Positions 37,686 through 46,834 are shown, counted from the stretch's first letter. The stretch: DNA of 64,000 nucleotides from Beijerinckiaceae bacterium (GCA_019753285.1 JAIELD010000029.1:62001-126000), one strand, 5' to 3'. Notes: generated by a model not told the origin, from the letters alone. A program made the numbers and translations.

Positions 37686-38366
37686 ATGCGCCCACTCATC
37701 ATCGCCCCATCCATCCTCTCTGCCGATTTCGCCCGCCTCGGCGACGAAGTGCGCGCGGTCGACGAGGCCGGCGCGGACTGGATCCACGTCGATGTCATGG
37801 ACGGGCATTTCGTGCCGAACATCACCATCGGGCCGCTGATCGTGCAGGCCATACGCCCAGTGACGAAAAAGCCGCTCGACGTGCATCTGATGATAGCCCC
37901 CGTCGACCCGTTCATCGAAGCTTTTGCCAAAGCCGGCAGCGACATCATCTCGGTGCATGCCGAGGCCGGACCTCACTTGCATCGCAGCCTGCAGGCCATC
38001 CGCGCCCATGGCAAAAAGGCGGGCGTCGTCATCAACCCCGCCACCCCTGCCTCGGCAATCGAGCATGTGGTCGACATGGTCGACCTCGTGCTGCTGATGA
38101 CGGTCAATCCCGGCTTCGGCGGACAGGCCTTCATCCATTCGGTGGTCGACAAGGTGCGCGCGGTGAAGGCGCTCGTCGGCGACAGGCCGATCGACATCGA
38201 GATCGACGGAGGCATCACGGCGGAGACCGCGCCGCTGGTCGTCGCGGCAGGGGCGAACGCTCTCGTTGCGGGAAGCGCAGTCTACAAGGGCAAGCCCGAT
38301 GAATATCGCGCGAACATAGCGGCGATCCGCACCGCAGCCGAGACAGCGCGCGGCGAATGGGCCTGA
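37686..38366 (+). CDS. rpe: Ribulose-phosphate 3-epimerase
   Basis: This TIM-barrel enzyme interconverts ribulose 5-phosphate and xylulose 5-phosphate in the pentose phosphate pathway. The 226-residue protein shows [17 protein letters not shown] at the N-terminus, the metal-site segments [16 protein letters not shown] and DVHLMI, and [10 protein letters not shown] and EIDGGI with the catalytic aspartates. The ATG at 37686 gives the standard N-terminus; 37665 is a weaker alternative start. purB follows 56 bp later on the same strand. Confidence 0.95.
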   Translation: MRPLIIAPSILSADFARLGDEVRAVDEAGADWIHVDVMDGHFVPNITIGPLIVQAIRPVTKKPLDVHLMIAPVDPFIEAFAKAGSDIISVHAEAGPHLHRSLQAIRAHGKKAGVVINPATPASAIEHVVDMVDLVLLMTVNPGFGGQAFIHSVVDKVRAVKALVGDRPIDIEIDGGITAETAPLVVAAGANALVAGSAVYKGKPDEYRANIAAIRTAAETARGEWA

Positions 38367-38422
38367 ATCGAAAACTTCAAAATGCCTTCTAATCCGTTGC
38401 AAGACAGAGGATAAATCCGAAC

Positions 38423-39730
38423 ATGGTTCCGCGTTATTCCCGGCCCGAGATGGTCGCCATCTGGTCGCCCGAGACCAAGTTCCGCATCTGGTTCGAGATC
38501 GAGGCGCATGCCACCGACAAGCTCGCCGAGCTTGGCGTCGTGCCGAGGGAGGCGGCGGCGAAAATATGGGAAAAGGGCCGCGATGCCACATTCGACGTCG
38601 AGCGCATCGATGCGATCGAACGCGAAGTGAAGCACGACGTCATCGCCTTCCTGACGCATCTGTCGGAGATCGTCGGCCCGGAAGCCCGCTTCGTCCATCA
38701 GGGCATGACGTCGTCGGACGTGCTCGACACGACCTTCAACATTCAGCTGATGCGCGCGAGCGATCTGATGCTGGCCGACATCGACGCCCTGCTTGCGGCG
38801 CTGAAGCGCCGCGCCTTCGAGCACAAGATGACGCCGACCATCGGCCGCTCGCACGGCATCCACGCCGAGCCCGTCACCTTCGGCCTCAAGCTCGCGCAAG
38901 CCTATGCCGAGTTCAGCCGCAACCGCGAGCGGCTGGTGCTGGCGCGCAAGGAGATTGCTACCTGCGCCATCTCCGGCGCGGTCGGCACCTTCGCCAATAT
39001 TGACCCGGCGGTTGAAGCCTATGTCGCCGAGAAACTCGGCCTGGCCGTCGAGCCCGTTTCGACGCAGGTCATCCCGCGCGACCGGCACGCCATGTTCTTC
39101 GCGACGCTCGGCGTCATCGCCTCGTCGATCGAGCGGCTGGCGATCGAGATCCGGCATTTGCAGCGGACGGAAGTGCTGGAGGCTGAAGAGTTCTTCTCGG
39201 AAGGTCAGAAGGGCTCCTCCGCCATGCCGCACAAGCGCAATCCGGTGCTGACGGAAAACCTCACCGGCCTTGCCCGCATGGTCCGCAGCTTCGCGCTCCC
39301 CGCCATGGAGAACGTGGCCCTCTGGCACGAGCGCGACATCTCGCACTCGTCCGTCGAGCGCATGATCGGCCCGGACGCAACCATCACGCTCGACTTTGCG
39401 CTGGCGCGGCTTACGAGCGTGATCGACAAGCTGTTGATCTACCCTGCCCGTATGCAGAAGAATCTCGATGCGCTCGGCGGGCTCATCCACTCGCAGCGCG
39501 TGATGCTGGCGCTGACGCAGAAGGGCGCAAGCCGTGAGGAGGCCTACTCGCTCGTGCAGCGGAACGCCATGCCGGTCTGGCGCGGCGAGGGAGATTTCCT
39601 CACCCTGCTCAAGGCTGATGCCGACGTGCGCAAATATATGAGCGAGGCGGAACTCGAGGACAAGTTCGACCTCGGCTACCATTTCAAGGCGGTCGATGCG
39701 ATATTCGAGCGGGTGTTTGGGCAAGCGTGA
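38423..39730 (+). CDS. purB: Adenylosuccinate lyase
   Basis: The 435-residue enzyme cleaves SAICAR and adenylosuccinate, yielding fumarate, in purine synthesis. It belongs to the fumarase/aspartase superfamily: N-terminal MVPRYSRPEMVAIWSPETKF, the histidine in FVHQGMTSSDVLDT, GRSHGIHAEPVTFG, and the signature loop EGQKGSSAMPHKRNPVL with the catalytic serine. The length is standard for alphaproteobacteria. It acts as a cytosolic homotetramer. Confidence 0.96.
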   Translation: MVPRYSRPEMVAIWSPETKFRIWFEIEAHATDKLAELGVVPREAAAKIWEKGRDATFDVERIDAIEREVKHDVIAFLTHLSEIVGPEARFVHQGMTSSDVLDTTFNIQLMRASDLMLADIDALLAALKRRAFEHKMTPTIGRSHGIHAEPVTFGLKLAQAYAEFSRNRERLVLARKEIATCAISGAVGTFANIDPAVEAYVAEKLGLAVEPVSTQVIPRDRHAMFFATLGVIASSIERLAIEIRHLQRTEVLEAEEFFSEGQKGSSAMPHKRNPVLTENLTGLARMVRSFALPAMENVALWHERDISHSSVERMIGPDATITLDFALARLTSVIDKLLIYPARMQKNLDALGGLIHSQRVMLALTQKGASREEAYSLVQRNAMPVWRGEGDFLTLLKADADVRKYMSEAELEDKFDLGYHFKAVDAIFERVFGQA

Positions 39731-39804
39731 ATCAACCTCGTATTGCGGCGGAGCGCGCGGTGTTGACGGCATTCTTCGAATAGACCCGTTGCGCCCTGCT
39801 CGGC

Positions 39805-39825
39805 GTATCTATATTGTATAGATAC
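39805..39825. promoter_or_regulatory. Palindromic operator of vapBC
   Basis: GTATCTATA (39805-39813) and TATAGATAC (39817-39825) form a perfect 9-bp inverted repeat around TTG, 18 bases before the vapB start. VapB-type antitoxins repress their own operon by binding such palindromes. The -10-like TATATT (39810-39815) lies inside it, so bound protein would block RNA polymerase. Confidence 0.75.
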
Positions 39826-39842
39826 AACCGTGGAGGCGTAGC

Positions 39843-40103
39843 ATGACGGCAACTGCAAAACTGTTCCGGCATGGTGGCTCGCAGGCGGTTCGCCTGCCGA
39901 AGGAATTCCGCATGCCCGGCACCGAGGTCCGCGTCAGCCGCGACGGCAACAAGGTCGTGCTTGAACCGATCGACGCCAAGTTCGATGTCGATGCGTGGTA
40001 TGCGGCGATCGATGCGGCAGGCGGTCGAGATTTTGATATCGACCTGCCTGTCGATGCGCCTGTTCAGCCTGATCCATCGATCGATTTTGACAAGCTGACT
40101 TAA
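39843..40103 (+). CDS. vapB: VapB-type antitoxin (AbrB/SpoVT fold)
   Basis: An 86-residue protein with an N-terminal swapped-hairpin DNA-binding domain: [20 protein letters not shown] and [15 protein letters not shown] are typical of VapB antitoxins. The acidic C-terminal tail ([14 protein letters not shown]) should wrap around and block the VapC toxin. GGAGGC precedes the ATG. The toxin gene begins directly after the stop codon. Confidence 0.9.
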   Translation: MTATAKLFRHGGSQAVRLPKEFRMPGTEVRVSRDGNKVVLEPIDAKFDVDAWYAAIDAAGGRDFDIDLPVDAPVQPDPSIDFDKLT

Positions 40104-40508
40104 GTGTTCTGCATCGACACTAATGTGGCGATTGCGGTGATGAACGCTCGCAGCCCTTCGGTCCGCTCGCGGCTCAGGGAGGCGTTGCTTACGGGCACAC
40201 CGGTCTTCTGTCCGGCGATTGTGCTGTTCGAATTGAAATACGGAATTGCGAAGAGCATGCGCGCTGCTGTCAATGCCGAAGCACTCGAACGATTTTTGGC
40301 TGGCAACATAGACATCATCCCATTCGACGAAGCCGACGCTGCCCATGCAGGCGACATCCGCGCTCATCTCGAGCGACAGGGCACGCCCATCGGGCCGTAT
40401 GATCTGCTGATCGCCGCTCAGGCGCGAGCGCGGGACGCCACACTTGTTACGGCAAACACCCGTGAGTTCGAACGCGTGCCGGGGCTCAAGCTCAACGACT
40501 GGTCATAG
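40104..40508 (+). CDS. vapC: VapC toxin (PIN-domain ribonuclease)
   Basis: The 134-residue protein has the PIN-domain acidic residues D5 (FCIDTN), E43 (LFELKYG) and D100 (GPYDLLIAAQA), with TANTREFERVPGL near the end. VapC toxins cut RNA, often tRNA-fMet or rRNA, in the cytosol when free of VapB. It starts with GTG directly after the vapB TAA, so translation is coupled. The 3' end overlaps the decayed DUF488 gene by 6 bases. Confidence 0.9.
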   Translation: MFCIDTNVAIAVMNARSPSVRSRLREALLTGTPVFCPAIVLFELKYGIAKSMRAAVNAEALERFLAGNIDIIPFDEADAAHAGDIRAHLERQGTPIGPYDLLIAAQARARDATLVTANTREFERVPGLKLNDWS

Positions 40509-40860
40509 TCGCTCGCCCGCCTCCAACACCTCCTTGATCGCCACGGCATTGTTGTAGCGCTCCTCCCGCGAGGCGTAGAACAGCGTCAGTCGGCCTTCCG
40601 CCGCGCGGTCGCGAAGCTGCGACACCAGAGAGCGACGCTCTGGCGTGTCCAGTTCCGCCGCAAAGCGCCTTGAACTCCGGCCAACGCTCGGGCACGTGAT
40701 CGAACCAGCGGCGCAAATCATCGCTCGGCGAAATGTCGCGCAGCCACTCGTCGATCGCCGCGCGCTCCTTTGTGAACCTGCGCGGCCAGAGCCTGTCGAC
40801 GAGCACGCGATAGCCATCGCCGCCTTCGCGCGGTTCATAAATTCGCTTGATGGCGATCAT
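40503..40860 (-). pseudogene. DUF488 family protein gene with a frameshift
   Basis: Two frames together give one DUF488 protein. The N-terminal half reads IKRIYEPREGGDGYRVLVDR and LWPRRFTKERAAIDEWL up to PEFKA; the C-terminal half, RFAAELDTPERRSLVSQLRD and LTLFYASREERYNNAVAI, lies in another frame. The break is at about 40664-40669 in AAAGCGCC; adding two bases (a second CG) restores a normal sequence of about 118 residues. DUF488 proteins are of unknown function. The break may be a true mutation or a sequencing error in a GC run. Confidence 0.8.
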
Positions 40861-40918
40861 CCAGATCGAGCCTTCCAGCTTGCCTGATTTATGCTGCTGC
40901 TTTTAGTGAAAATCCCGC

Positions 40919-41218
40919 TCAAAGACGACTTCGGGTCGCCCAATCGAAAATGTAACCAATTAAGTACATGATTGCCGTACTGAGAGCGCCTTGAACAAAA
41001 ATGTTTCCGGTCCAATTAGGGAGTATGTTTATCAAACCAGTTATCGACAAAGGAAACAAGCTAGGTGCTAATAGAATTTGGATCAGTACAATTTGTGATT
41101 TTGTATCTGAATAATTTATGAGATAAATTACTGATCCTATAAGGAAAAATAGATAAACTAATGATACAGATATCGCTATAGAATTTTTCTTGAGAAATAA
41201 AATCATTGATTTTTGCAT
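40919..41218 (-). CDS. AT-rich small membrane protein
   Basis: I do not recognise this 99-residue protein. It has three hydrophobic stretches (about residues 13-35, 43-62 and 73-92) and low-GC codon use rich in ATA, TTA and AAA, unlike the genes around it. The AT-rich block extends from about 40,900 to 41,300. It seems a recent gain, beside the vapBC pair. Confidence 0.5.
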   Translation of the reverse strand: MQKSMILFLKKNSIAISVSLVYLFFLIGSVIYLINYSDTKSQIVLIQILLAPSLFPLSITGLINILPNWTGNIFVQGALSTAIMYLIGYIFDWATRSRL

Positions 41219-41466
41219 TTATATTATCCTATCAATTTTACGTACGATGATTACATAAATATTTGTCGTATTATCAAATTTTAATCAACGATCAATGTTT
41301 AAGCCCTCATTTCGTGCTTTAATTCTCTGGTCAATGAAGAGCGTCAGCTGTTGGTCGACGACCACGCGCAGCTCCCATTGCCTTGCCGCGTGCGGTGTAG
41401 GATGATTGCCCAACGATGAAGAGTCTACACAATCATCGATGTAAAACTGATTTACTAGGAACGCCC

Positions 41467-42654
41467 ATGCCATCCCGCTCGTTAAAGACGATAACGCTTG
41501 TGGCCTGCTTATTCTCTGCTTTGTGCGGCGTTACCCACGCAGACGACATGATCGTCGAGAAGAAAACCTTCGAGATGCCGTCCTACACGACGCAGAGCGG
41601 CAAGACGATCAAGCAGGTGAAGGTCGGCTGGGAAGCCTACGGCACGCTCAACGCAGACAAGTCGAACGCCATTCTCGTCAACCATTTCTTCAGCGGCACC
41701 AGCCACGCGGCGGGTAAATACGCGGCGAGCGACAAGGCCCCCGGCTATTGGGACTATCTCATCGGCCCCGGCAAGGCGATCGACACAAACAAATACTACG
41801 TCATCGCCTCCGACACGCTCGTCAACCTCAACACCGGCGATCCGCGCGTGGTGACGACAGGCCCTGCCTCCATCAATCCGGACACCGGCAAGCCCTACGC
41901 CATGAGCTTTCCGCTGGTGACGATCGGTGATTTCGTCAACGTGCAGAAGGCGCTGGTCGAAAGCCTCGGCATCAAGAAGCTGCACGCCGTCATGGGCGCG
42001 TCCATGGGTGGCCTCCAATCCTACGACTGGGCAGCCAACCACCCTGAGATGGTCGAGCGGCTCGTCGCCGTCATCAGCGCCGGCGAGGCGGACCCCTGGC
42101 TGATCGCCTGGGTCAATGTCTGGGCGGCGCCCATCCTCGTCGATCCTAAATGGAATGGCGGCGACTATTACGGCAAGGAGCCGCCGTTGCAGGGCCTGAC
42201 GCAGGCCTTGAAGATCGTCTCTCTCCAGGCCAATCACTGGCTCTGGGCCGAGAAGAGCTTCGGCCGCGCCTGGGCGGAGGAAGGCAAGGACCCGAATGCG
42301 GCTTACGGCAACAAATACAAGATCGAGGCAGCACTGGAAGCGGGCAGCGCCGCCCGTGCAGCCGTGTCGGACGCAAACCATTTCCTCTATCTCGTCAAGG
42401 CCAACCAGACATTCGCCACCGGCAACGGCGCCAATCTCGATGGCTTGAAGAAGATCAAGGCGAAGACGCTCATCCTCTACACGCCGACGGACCAGGTGTT
42501 TCCGCAGGACTGGGTGAAATCGACGATCGAAGCGCTGAAAAGCAGCGGGACATCGGTGGAAAGCGCCGAAATCATCGGCAATCTGGGACATTTGAACGGC
42601 GTCGTCGGCCTGCAGGCGCTGGCACCGCGGATCGGCGAGTTCCTGGCGAAGTGA
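41467..42654 (+). CDS. Secreted alpha/beta hydrolase of the MetX-like group
   Basis: The 395-residue protein resembles homoserine O-acetyltransferase (MetX): HFFSGTSHAAGK, VTIGDFVNVQKALVESLGI, and the nucleophile motif GASMGGLQSYDW. The acid and base are probably Asp in YTPTDQVFP and His in GNLGHLNGV. Unlike MetX, it has a signal peptide (hydrophobic residues 9-19, cleavage likely after THA), so it is periplasmic and should not be the biosynthetic enzyme. The ATG at 41467 with AGGAA upstream fits the signal peptide. Probable esterase or hydrolase; substrate unknown. Confidence 0.78.
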   Translation: MPSRSLKTITLVACLFSALCGVTHADDMIVEKKTFEMPSYTTQSGKTIKQVKVGWEAYGTLNADKSNAILVNHFFSGTSHAAGKYAASDKAPGYWDYLIGPGKAIDTNKYYVIASDTLVNLNTGDPRVVTTGPASINPDTGKPYAMSFPLVTIGDFVNVQKALVESLGIKKLHAVMGASMGGLQSYDWAANHPEMVERLVAVISAGEADPWLIAWVNVWAAPILVDPKWNGGDYYGKEPPLQGLTQALKIVSLQANHWLWAEKSFGRAWAEEGKDPNAAYGNKYKIEAALEAGSAARAAVSDANHFLYLVKANQTFATGNGANLDGLKKIKAKTLILYTPTDQVFPQDWVKSTIEALKSSGTSVESAEIIGNLGHLNGVVGLQALAPRIGEFLAK

Positions 42655-42756
42655 TGTCACGCAGTTGTGTCCGCACGCGCATCTGCGTGAGCAATATTCT
42701 TCCACATTTGTGATAGCTAGTCCGTCGCAAGCCATCACTTTCCGCGAGGACGAGCA

Positions 42757-43623
42757 TTGCTACCCTGGACCGATCGCGCCGGCCGCCTTTCCTGGCTGAA
42801 GCTTGCCGTTTTCATCTCGACGCTGCTGCCATTCGCCTATCTCGCCTGGCGCTGGGAGGTGAACGATCTCGGATCGAAGCCGATTACCGAAGCCATTCAC
42901 CGCTCCGGCGACTGGTCCGTCCGTTTCCTGCTGCTGTCGCTTGCCGTCTCGCCGCTGCGCCGCATCGCGAACTGGCCGCGCCTCATTCTGGTGAGGCGCA
43001 TGCTTGGCCTCGCCGCGCTCGGCTATCTCCTGCTGCATTTCGTGCTCTACAATGTCGACCAGCATTGGAACCTCGCAAAGGTCGCAAGCGAGATCGTGCT
43101 GCGCGTCTATCTCACCATCGGTTTCGTGGCGCTGCTTGGCATGCTCGCCCTCGGCCTGACGTCGTTTGACGGCGCGATTCGACGCCTCGGCTCCGAGCGC
43201 TGGAACCGGTTGCATTTTCTCACCTATCCGATCGCCATCTTGAGCGTGCTTCACTTCGCGATGCAGTCGAAGCTCGACGCCAGCGAGGCGCTGCTGATGA
43301 GCGGCTATCTGCTCTACCTTCTGCTCTATCGTGTGATGAACCGCGCATCGCTGCCAACCAATGCCTGGACGCTGCTGGGCATGGCGCTTGGCGCGTCGGT
43401 GCTTACCGCGATCATGGAAGCGTCCTGGTACGGGTTCACCCGCAACATCGACCCGCTGCTGATCCTACCGGCTAATTTCGATTTCGACATCGGCGTGCGG
43501 CCAGCCTGGTATGTGCTCGGCGCAGGGCTCGGCGTAGTGCTACTCGCCGCCCTTCGCCCGCATCTCGCCCTGCCGCAGAAGCGTGCTGGACAGGGACCGG
43601 CGCATAAAATATCGACTGTCTGA
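42757..43623 (+). CDS. msrQ: MsrQ-like heme-binding membrane protein
   Basis: The 288-residue protein has six or more membrane helices and the ferric reductase-like domain of MsrQ (YedZ): heme-ligand histidine regions in LLLHFVLYNVDQHWN and RWNRLHFLTYPIAILSVLHF, and LLLSLAVSPLRRI. MsrQ gives electrons from quinones to the periplasmic methionine sulfoxide reductase MsrP. The partner msrP gene is not in the window. The start is a TTG at 42757 with GAGGA upstream. Confidence 0.85.
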   Translation: MLPWTDRAGRLSWLKLAVFISTLLPFAYLAWRWEVNDLGSKPITEAIHRSGDWSVRFLLLSLAVSPLRRIANWPRLILVRRMLGLAALGYLLLHFVLYNVDQHWNLAKVASEIVLRVYLTIGFVALLGMLALGLTSFDGAIRRLGSERWNRLHFLTYPIAILSVLHFAMQSKLDASEALLMSGYLLYLLLYRVMNRASLPTNAWTLLGMALGASVLTAIMEASWYGFTRNIDPLLILPANFDFDIGVRPAWYVLGAGLGVVLLAALRPHLALPQKRAGQGPAHKISTV

Positions 43624-43651
43624 TCCGATCACGTCAGACAGGAGGATTGCC

Positions 43652-44203
43652 ATGCGCACGGCCGATTGCGATCTCCTCATCATTCCAGGCATTGGCGGCT
43701 CTGGACCTGATCACTGGCAGACGCGTTGGGAAGAAAAGCTTTCGAGCGCCCGCCGCGTGCATCAGTCTGACTGGAACAAGGCAATCAAGAAAGAGTGGGT
43801 CGCAACGGTCGAGGCGGCTATCGTGGCGGCAAAACGACCGGTCGTTCTTGTTGCGCACAGTCTCGGCGTGCTGACAGCGGCAGCCGCGTTGCAGCAAGCG
43901 CCGAAAGGCAAGGTAGTCGGCGCCTTTCTCGTTGCACCGCCCGGCAAGCCTGCCATCATCTCGCGAGACGACATCGACCATGCCTTCGCGCATATTTCAC
44001 ATGACCCGCTGCCGGTGTCCTCGACGCTGATCGCCAGCCGCAACGACCCCTATTGCCCGTGGCTCGACGCGGAGGAGCTCGCCTACGCCTGGGGCTCCGC
44101 CTTCATTGACGCAGGCGATTCCGGGCATATCAACAGCGATTCGGGACACGGCCCCTGGCCGGAAGGGTTGATGCGCTTTGCAGGCTTCATGGCAAAGCTT
44201 TAG
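43652..44203 (+). CDS. RBBP9/YdeN family alpha/beta hydrolase
   Basis: The 183-residue protein is a small alpha/beta hydrolase of the RBBP9/YdeN family (PF06821): IIPGIGGSGPDHWQTRWEE at the N-terminus, the nucleophile in LVAHSLGVLTA, aspartate in SRNDPYCPW and histidine in DSGHINSDSGHGPWPEG. Such proteins are serine hydrolases of unclear substrate. The ATG at 43652 is fixed by AGGAGG 6 bases upstream. It ends at a terminator shared with rpsD. Confidence 0.85.
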   Translation: MRTADCDLLIIPGIGGSGPDHWQTRWEEKLSSARRVHQSDWNKAIKKEWVATVEAAIVAAKRPVVLVAHSLGVLTAAAALQQAPKGKVVGAFLVAPPGKPAIISRDDIDHAFAHISHDPLPVSSTLIASRNDPYCPWLDAEELAYAWGSAFIDAGDSGHINSDSGHGPWPEGLMRFAGFMAKL

Positions 44204-44232
44204 GATGCACGAGCGGGCTGCAATCGAACAAA

Positions 44233-44261
44233 AAAGCCGCCGGAGACCATCCGGCGGCTTT
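44233..44261. terminator. Bidirectional terminator between hydrolase and rpsD
   Basis: AAAGCCGCCGGA (44233-44244) and TCCGGCGGCTTT (44250-44261) form a perfect 12-bp stem with a 5-base loop. It is flanked by A runs on the left and TTT on the right, so it can serve both converging genes. Confidence 0.9.
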
Positions 44262-44283
44262 CGTAACTGATATCCAGCCACAC

Positions 44284-44901
44284 TTAGCGCGAATAGAACT
44301 CGACCACGAGATTGGGTTCCATCTGCACGGCGTAAGGCACTTCGGCAAGGCCAGGAATGCGGGTCACCTTGGCGACCTGCTTGGCGTGATCGACCTCGAT
44401 ATAATCCGGCACGTCGCGCTCGGCGAGCTGGTTTGCGACGAGCACGATTTCAAGCTGGCGCGAGGCTTCCTTGACCTCGACCGTATCGCCGACCTTCACC
44501 TGATAGGAGGCGATGTTGACGCGCTTGCCGTTGACGCGGACATGGCCGTGATTGACGAACTGGCGGGCGGCGAACACGGTCGACACAAATTTCGCGCGAT
44601 AGACGACGGCGTCGAGGCGACGCTCGAGCAGACCGATCAGGTTCTCGCCGGAATCGCCTTTAAGACGGATCGCCTCGGCGTAATACTTGCGGAACTGCTT
44701 TTCCGAAATGTTGCCGTAATAGCCCTTCAGCTTCTGCTTGGCCTTCAGCTGCGTGCCGAAGTCAGACATCTTGCCCTTGCGGCGCTGGCCATGCTGGCCG
44801 GGGCCGTATTCACGGCGATTCACAGGGCTCTTCGGGCGGCCCCAGATGTTCTGGCCCATGCGGCGGTCGAGTTTATACTTAGACGTTGCGCGCTTTGTCA
44901 T
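44284..44901 (-). CDS. rpsD: 30S ribosomal protein S4
   Basis: The 205-residue protein is S4: N-terminal [20 protein letters not shown], an S4 RNA-binding domain with [14 protein letters not shown] and [19 protein letters not shown]. It binds 16S rRNA early in 30S assembly. GAGGA precedes the ATG at 44901. The form without the zinc-binding cysteines is usual in alphaproteobacteria. It is a stand-alone gene here, away from the large ribosomal operons. Confidence 0.97.
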   Translation of the reverse strand: MTKRATSKYKLDRRMGQNIWGRPKSPVNRREYGPGQHGQRRKGKMSDFGTQLKAKQKLKGYYGNISEKQFRKYYAEAIRLKGDSGENLIGLLERRLDAVVYRAKFVSTVFAARQFVNHGHVRVNGKRVNIASYQVKVGDTVEVKEASRQLEIVLVANQLAERDVPDYIEVDHAKQVAKVTRIPGLAEVPYAVQMEPNLVVEFYSR

Positions 44902-45040
44902 CGCGTGTCCTCTTTCAAAAGGTATGGTTTTGAGGAACGCGCCCTCCTCTGCCGGATGCTGGCGCACCCGACCGACAGGCTGCCCGCTTCCACCAGAATG
45001 CGCTAACATCTGGATCGAGGGACCGCCGCGGGTCACGTAA

Positions 45041-45076
45041 ACGACAAACGCGCCGTTTGACGGGCGCGCTTGTCGT
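45041..45076 (-). terminator. Hairpin behind murI
   Basis: ACGACAAACGCGCC (45041-45054) pairs with GGCGCGCTTGTCGT (45063-45076) with one G-T pair, 8-base loop. It lies 33 bases after the murI stop and is followed on the minus strand by TTACG, so it probably ends the trmJ-murI transcript. Confidence 0.7.
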
Positions 45077-45108
45077 TGGGCGCTCGATACGGCCTTGTCG
45101 TCATTTTG

Positions 45109-45918
45109 TCAAACACCTTCACCACCGGGAGCTGCCTCACGCCTGCCCTCTCCGCATGCCCATGCGATTTCAGGCAGTGGGAACGGTCCTCCGAGCTTCG
45201 TGGAAATGCCGGTGACGGTGGCCGCCTGGCGGCTTGGCGGAAAATGCCCCAGCAGCGTCGCCACCCGCCGCGCGATCGCCGGAGCCGGATCGATCCAGGT
45301 CACCGGCCAGGGCGCGAGCCGCTCGAACGCTTCAAGCAGCAGCGGATAATGCGTGCAGGCGAGCACGACCGTATCGGTGAGACGTTCAGCCTCCTGCACG
45401 AAGGCCGGCGCGATCTCCGCCAGGATATCGGCATCCGCAGTGCCGCCCCCGCGCAACGCCGCCTCGGCAAGGCTTGCAAGACGCGGGCAGCCGACGAGTT
45501 TCACGGTGCAGTCGCTGGCATGGTCCGCGATCAGCGCCTTCGTATAGTCGCGCGCCACCGTACCAGGCGTTGCGAGCACGCTCACCAGGCGGCTCCGCGA
45601 CACGGCTGCCGCAGGCTTTATGGCAGGCACAGTGCCGACGAATGGCAGGCAAAAGCGCGCGCGCAGGGGTGGCAGCACGAGGGTGGACGCCGTGTTGCAG
45701 GCGATGACCACGAGGTCAGGCGTGATGCCCGCGACATGCTGCTCCATGAGCGACAGCACGCGCGCGACAAGCTCCGCCTCCCCTAGCGCGCCATAGGGAA
45801 ACACCGCATCGTCAGCGAGGTAGACACAATCGGCGTCCGGCCGGACGCGCACGATCTCCCGCAGCACCGTGAGGCCGCCGAGGCCCGAATCGAAGATGAG
45901 GATCTTCGGTTGCCTCAC
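45109..45918 (-). CDS. murI: Glutamate racemase
   Basis: The 269-residue enzyme makes D-glutamate for peptidoglycan. It shows IFDSGLGGLTVLREI at the N-terminus and the two catalytic cysteines in VIACNTAST (about residue 74) and LACTHYPLL (about 187). The N-terminal aspartate (FDSG) is also present. It overlaps the end of trmJ by 4 bases on the same strand. A cytosolic enzyme. Confidence 0.93.
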   Translation of the reverse strand: MRQPKILIFDSGLGGLTVLREIVRVRPDADCVYLADDAVFPYGALGEAELVARVLSLMEQHVAGITPDLVVIACNTASTLVLPPLRARFCLPFVGTVPAIKPAAAVSRSRLVSVLATPGTVARDYTKALIADHASDCTVKLVGCPRLASLAEAALRGGGTADADILAEIAPAFVQEAERLTDTVVLACTHYPLLLEAFERLAPWPVTWIDPAPAIARRVATLLGHFPPSRQAATVTGISTKLGGPFPLPEIAWACGEGRREAAPGGEGV

Positions 45919-46706
45919 GCGGGATCGCGCCTGCGGACCAGCGCCCGCACCGCTCCGCGCAGGCTCCGAACATCCTGCTCGCTCAACTCCATCCTGTGCA
46001 GGATATTGCGCAGGTTGCGACTGATGATGGCGCGCTTGTCCTCGTCGCCGAAATAACGAAGCTTTCCAAGCTCATCCTCGAGATAGGCGAAAAAGGCGAA
46101 CAGGGTCTCGCGTTTGGCCGGCAAAGCCTCGCCCACCGCCATCGGGCTGCGTTGTTCTCCCTGCTTGAACCACTCATAGCCGACGAGCAGCACCGCCTGC
46201 GCGAGGTTGACCGATGAGAAGGCCGGGTTCACCGGGAAGGTGAGGATCGCATCGGCCAGCGAGATGTCGTCATTGTCGAGCCCGGTGCGCTCCGGACCGA
46301 ACAGGATGCCGACTTTCTGCCCGGATGCCATGCGGCTTCGCGCGGCGAAGACGCCGTCTTCTGCAAGATGGACGGTCTTCACCATCTCCCGTTGCCGCGC
46401 GGTGGTTGCGAGCACAAAATGCAGGTCGGCCGCAGCCTCTTCCACGGTCGGGAACAGCCTCGCGCCGCTCAGGATCTCGGTCGCTCCGGACGCCGCCTGC
46501 ATGGCCCCCTTCTTGATCTTCTTCTTTTGCGGCCAGCCATCGCGCGGCGCGACGAGCCGCAGATCGCGCAGGGCGAAATTGCCCATGGCGCGGGCGACCA
46601 TGCCAATATTTTCAGCAAGTTGCGGCCGTACGAGGATGATCGCCGGCCCATCATGCGATGGTCTTTGCAATGACCCTGCCGCGCTCTGCGCCGTCGCTTC
46701 GTTCAT
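45915..46706 (-). CDS. trmJ: SpoU-type RNA 2'-O-methyltransferase, TrmJ-like
   Basis: The 263-residue protein is a SPOUT-class methyltransferase. Motif 1 is in ILVRPQLAENIGMVARAMGNF, motif 2 in KVGILFGPERTGLDNDD and motif 3 in FPVNPAFSSVNLAQAVLLVGYEW. TrmJ methylates the 2'-OH at position 32 of tRNAs using SAM; the C-terminal helical extension seen here is usual. The ATG at 46706 is preferred to a TTG at 46724. murI follows with a 4-base overlap. Confidence 0.88.
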   Translation of the reverse strand: MNEATAQSAAGSLQRPSHDGPAIILVRPQLAENIGMVARAMGNFALRDLRLVAPRDGWPQKKKIKKGAMQAASGATEILSGARLFPTVEEAAADLHFVLATTARQREMVKTVHLAEDGVFAARSRMASGQKVGILFGPERTGLDNDDISLADAILTFPVNPAFSSVNLAQAVLLVGYEWFKQGEQRSPMAVGEALPAKRETLFAFFAYLEDELGKLRYFGDEDKRAIISRNLRNILHRMELSEQDVRSLRGAVRALVRRRDPA

Positions 46707-46834
46707 GCCGCCCAGGTCGTTCAATTCGAGGGGCGGCGCACTTTGCGGCCTGCCCGCTTAGTGCTATAGGCGCGTCATAATTGGGCGTCCAGCGCCAACG
46801 AATGCCCCGCTCATCCTCGCGAAAGAACCTCCCC

